Positions 62,716 through 64,000 of a stretch of DNA of 64,000 bases are shown in pieces. The DNA comes from an uncultured Aquimarina sp. (GTDB lineage Bacteria; Bacteroidota; Bacteroidia; Flavobacteriales; Flavobacteriaceae), in assembly GCA_947501475.1 (NCBI GenBank), contig CANMWA010000006.1, forward strand, positions 1 through 64,000, written 5' to 3'. The notes below the pieces were generated by a model. The model was given only the letters and a program-made list of their open reading frames with translations, was not told the origin of the DNA and did no database searches. Made by a program: the position numbers and the translations under genes. Within the stretch, counting starts at the first letter, position 1. Each line of letters opens with the position of its first letter.

Positions 62716-63788
62716 AATAGAGGATTGACACGAATTAAATCAGGAAATATTTCATGAAGTTTTTCTATCAGCTTGCTGCAGTCATTTTTTAAGACATCAG
62801 TGACAGGTAATTGATACTTATCTTCATAAGCCTTTGTTGTACTTTCAATTTCTTGGTCATTCATTTCTTCATGATTGATAGTGATTGCAATTACTTTGGA
62901 TCCTGAGAAAACTTCTAACATTTTTATTTCGCTTTCAAGTGTTGGCATTGGGATTTTAGGAAAATCACATCTGGCAAGCCTTTTTGGTGGATGTTGGAGG
63001 ATAATAGCCTTAGGCATAGCACCTCTAATGATTGCACTTGAGGAGGTAAATGCAGGATGACTAAGCGCTCCCTGCCCCTCTACTACAATAATATCGGGTT
63101 GTTCTTTGAGTGCTTCCAGAATAGCATTTTCAACTTCTCCAGTTGCAAAGCCAGAACTTAGCATATCTATCGCAATACCGTATTTTGAACCTTGAAGTAT
63201 TCCTGTCTGACCTGTAGTTATGAAGATGGCGTTTAAACCTTCTTTTTTTAGAGATTCTACTAACTTAAGTGCTGTAGTTCGCTTACCAACTGCACAATCT
63301 GTACCAGATACTGTTATTATAGGGGTTTGAACGTCTCTTATCTGTCCTGTAAAGTTGTGGAGATTTTCTTTTGAAGGTGGTTTTCTTACATCAAAAATGG
63401 ATACGTTGTATTTTTTTGCAAGATTCATACAAACTTCGTCATCCGAAAGAAACTCTGGAAGTCCGTTTACAATATGCATTCCAGTCTTAATGGCAGTGTG
63501 AATAATTTTTTTCTCATCATCACTAAGTAATGGCTTAAGGGGAGCAATTCCGTAGATAAAGTATTCTGGAGCACTATCTAATATTTGAATAGCGTGGTTG
63601 AAATTCTGGAATATTGGTATCCCATTTTTAGTTCCATCGAGATACTCACCTGCATCAAGACCTGATTTACTGCTATCTATAATACCAACGATTTCATACT
63701 TCCCAGAATGTCTGACAAGACCATTTGCAACTTTACCATCCAATTTGCCAAATTCGTTTTCGCAATAAACTATTGCCGATGTTTTCAT
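62697..63788 (-). CDS. DUF1611 family P-loop protein
   Basis: The 363-residue protein has an N-terminal Rossmann-like DUF1611_N region (about 1-125: VGIIDSSKSGLDAGEY) and a C-terminal P-loop NTPase-like DUF1611 domain (about 140-355: SGTDCAVGKRTTALKL, IIVVEGQGALSHPAF). Members of this family include DgcN, reported as a D-glutamate N-acetyltransferase in marine bacteria. I recall this and could not check how close the present protein is. Coupled translation with the racemase-dipeptidase supports a role with D-amino acids. It starts 42 bp after the truncated small-protein gene. Confidence 0.85.
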   Translation of the reverse strand: MKTSAIVYCENEFGKLDGKVANGLVRHSGKYEIVGIIDSSKSGLDAGEYLDGTKNGIPIFQNFNHAIQILDSAPEYFIYGIAPLKPLLSDDEKKIIHTAIKTGMHIVNGLPEFLSDDEVCMNLAKKYNVSIFDVRKPPSKENLHNFTGQIRDVQTPIITVSGTDCAVGKRTTALKLVESLKKEGLNAIFITTGQTGILQGSKYGIAIDMLSSGFATGEVENAILEALKEQPDIIVVEGQGALSHPAFTSSSAIIRGAMPKAIILQHPPKRLARCDFPKIPMPTLESEIKMLEVFSGSKVIAITINHEEMNDQEIESTTKAYEDKYQLPVTDVLKNDCSKLIEKLHEIFPDLIRVNPLLCQPQE

Positions 63789-63830
63789 ATTTAAGTGATG
63801 TAAGATTAGTAAATTAACTTCAGAAAGATT

Positions 63831-64000
63831 TTAACTTCCTACTAGTGCTCTTCCATGCAAACCCAATTCCCATCTATCTGGATCATTTTGAAATCCGCAG
63901 TAATATATTCCATCAATATATCGCTTTACTATAAGCGAAATACTAGGGTTTATTTTAGTGAATACTGTATCACCAACTTCATATTTTAGAATTACTTTTT
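63831..64000 (-). CDS. Small conserved protein, 5' end beyond the window
   Basis: The minus-strand frame ends at TAA 63831-63833 and runs off the right edge. The visible 55 residues (KYEVGDTVFTKINPSISLIV, then RYIDGIYYCGF and DP) parallel the 55-residue protein at 59023-59190. It lies 42 bp upstream of the DUF1611 gene on the same strand and may be the first gene of that operon. No function known. Confidence 0.7.
   Translation of the reverse strand, partial: KVILKYEVGDTVFTKINPSISLIVKRYIDGIYYCGFQNDPDRWELGLHGRALVGS

Noticed and set aside
53365..64000. Prophage or integrative element still present
   Set aside because: The right-hand region looks accessory and begins at tRNA scars, but I found no integrase, transposase, phage structural or conjugation genes in it.

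Overview
The window is typical chromosome of a marine-type member of the Flavobacteriaceae (Bacteroidota). The DNA is AT-rich. Several starts are preceded by the Bacteroidota -7 element TAnnTTTG rather than by Shine-Dalgarno sequences. The gene content fits: gliding genes gldA, gldB and gldC, a type IX secretion (T9SS) C-terminal sorting domain, an SDR-type threonine dehydrogenase, and a DAHP synthase-chorismate mutase fusion. The gene order is reminiscent of Aquimarina and its relatives, but I could not run a search.

Layout. 1-316 holds repeats. 317-7.7 kb: metF, a PagL-like lipid A deacylase, a head-GIN lipoprotein, a six-PAS histidine kinase with its receiver, and gldA. 7.8-10.7 kb: an Lrp-type regulator divergent from tdh-kbl (threonine to glycine). 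10.8-15 kb: an aromatic amino acid operon (pheA, aminotransferase, tyrA, DAHP synthase-chorismate mutase), preceded by an unannotated Phe/Tyr-rich leader peptide and a terminator/antiterminator pair. 15-23.5 kb: housekeeping genes (rsgA, dtd, MazG-like, aroA, queA, rlmN, polyprenyl diphosphate synthase). 23.5-26 kb: an ECF sigma factor, a probable anti-sigma protein and a coiled-coil outer-membrane protein. 26.6-29.6 kb: a large T9SS-exported protein, followed by a decayed 21-bp repeat array. 30-36.8 kb: dnaG, an atypical response regulator, nadE, gldB-gldC, yihA/engB and a hydrolase. 37-52.7 kb: a full division and cell wall (dcw) cluster, mraZ-rsmH-ftsL-ftsI-murE-mraY-murD-ftsW-murG-murC-ftsQ-ftsA-ftsZ. 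It has no murF or ddl and is headed by candidate MraZ boxes. 52.8-53.4 kb: yqeY and tRNA-Arg(UCG).

From 53.4 kb to the end the DNA looks accessory. Repeated tRNA 3'-end scars each carry their own terminator and bracket a DUF1428 gene. Beyond them lie an AraC-type regulator, a prohibitin/SPFH protein, an MscS channel, several very small proteins, a cupin, a GT14 glycosyltransferase, a CsbD-like protein and an orphan GroES. Two of these genes share a 69-bp ungapped promoter module, which suggests a common stress or envelope regulon. The end of the window has a minus-strand operon: a small-protein paralogue cut by the edge, a DUF1611 P-loop protein, and a fusion of a PLP-dependent racemase with a VanX-like D,D-dipeptidase.

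The strongest candidates for undescribed biology are the aromatic operon attenuator, the racemase-dipeptidase/DUF1611 operon, the tRNA-Arg scar locus and the paired 69-bp promoters.
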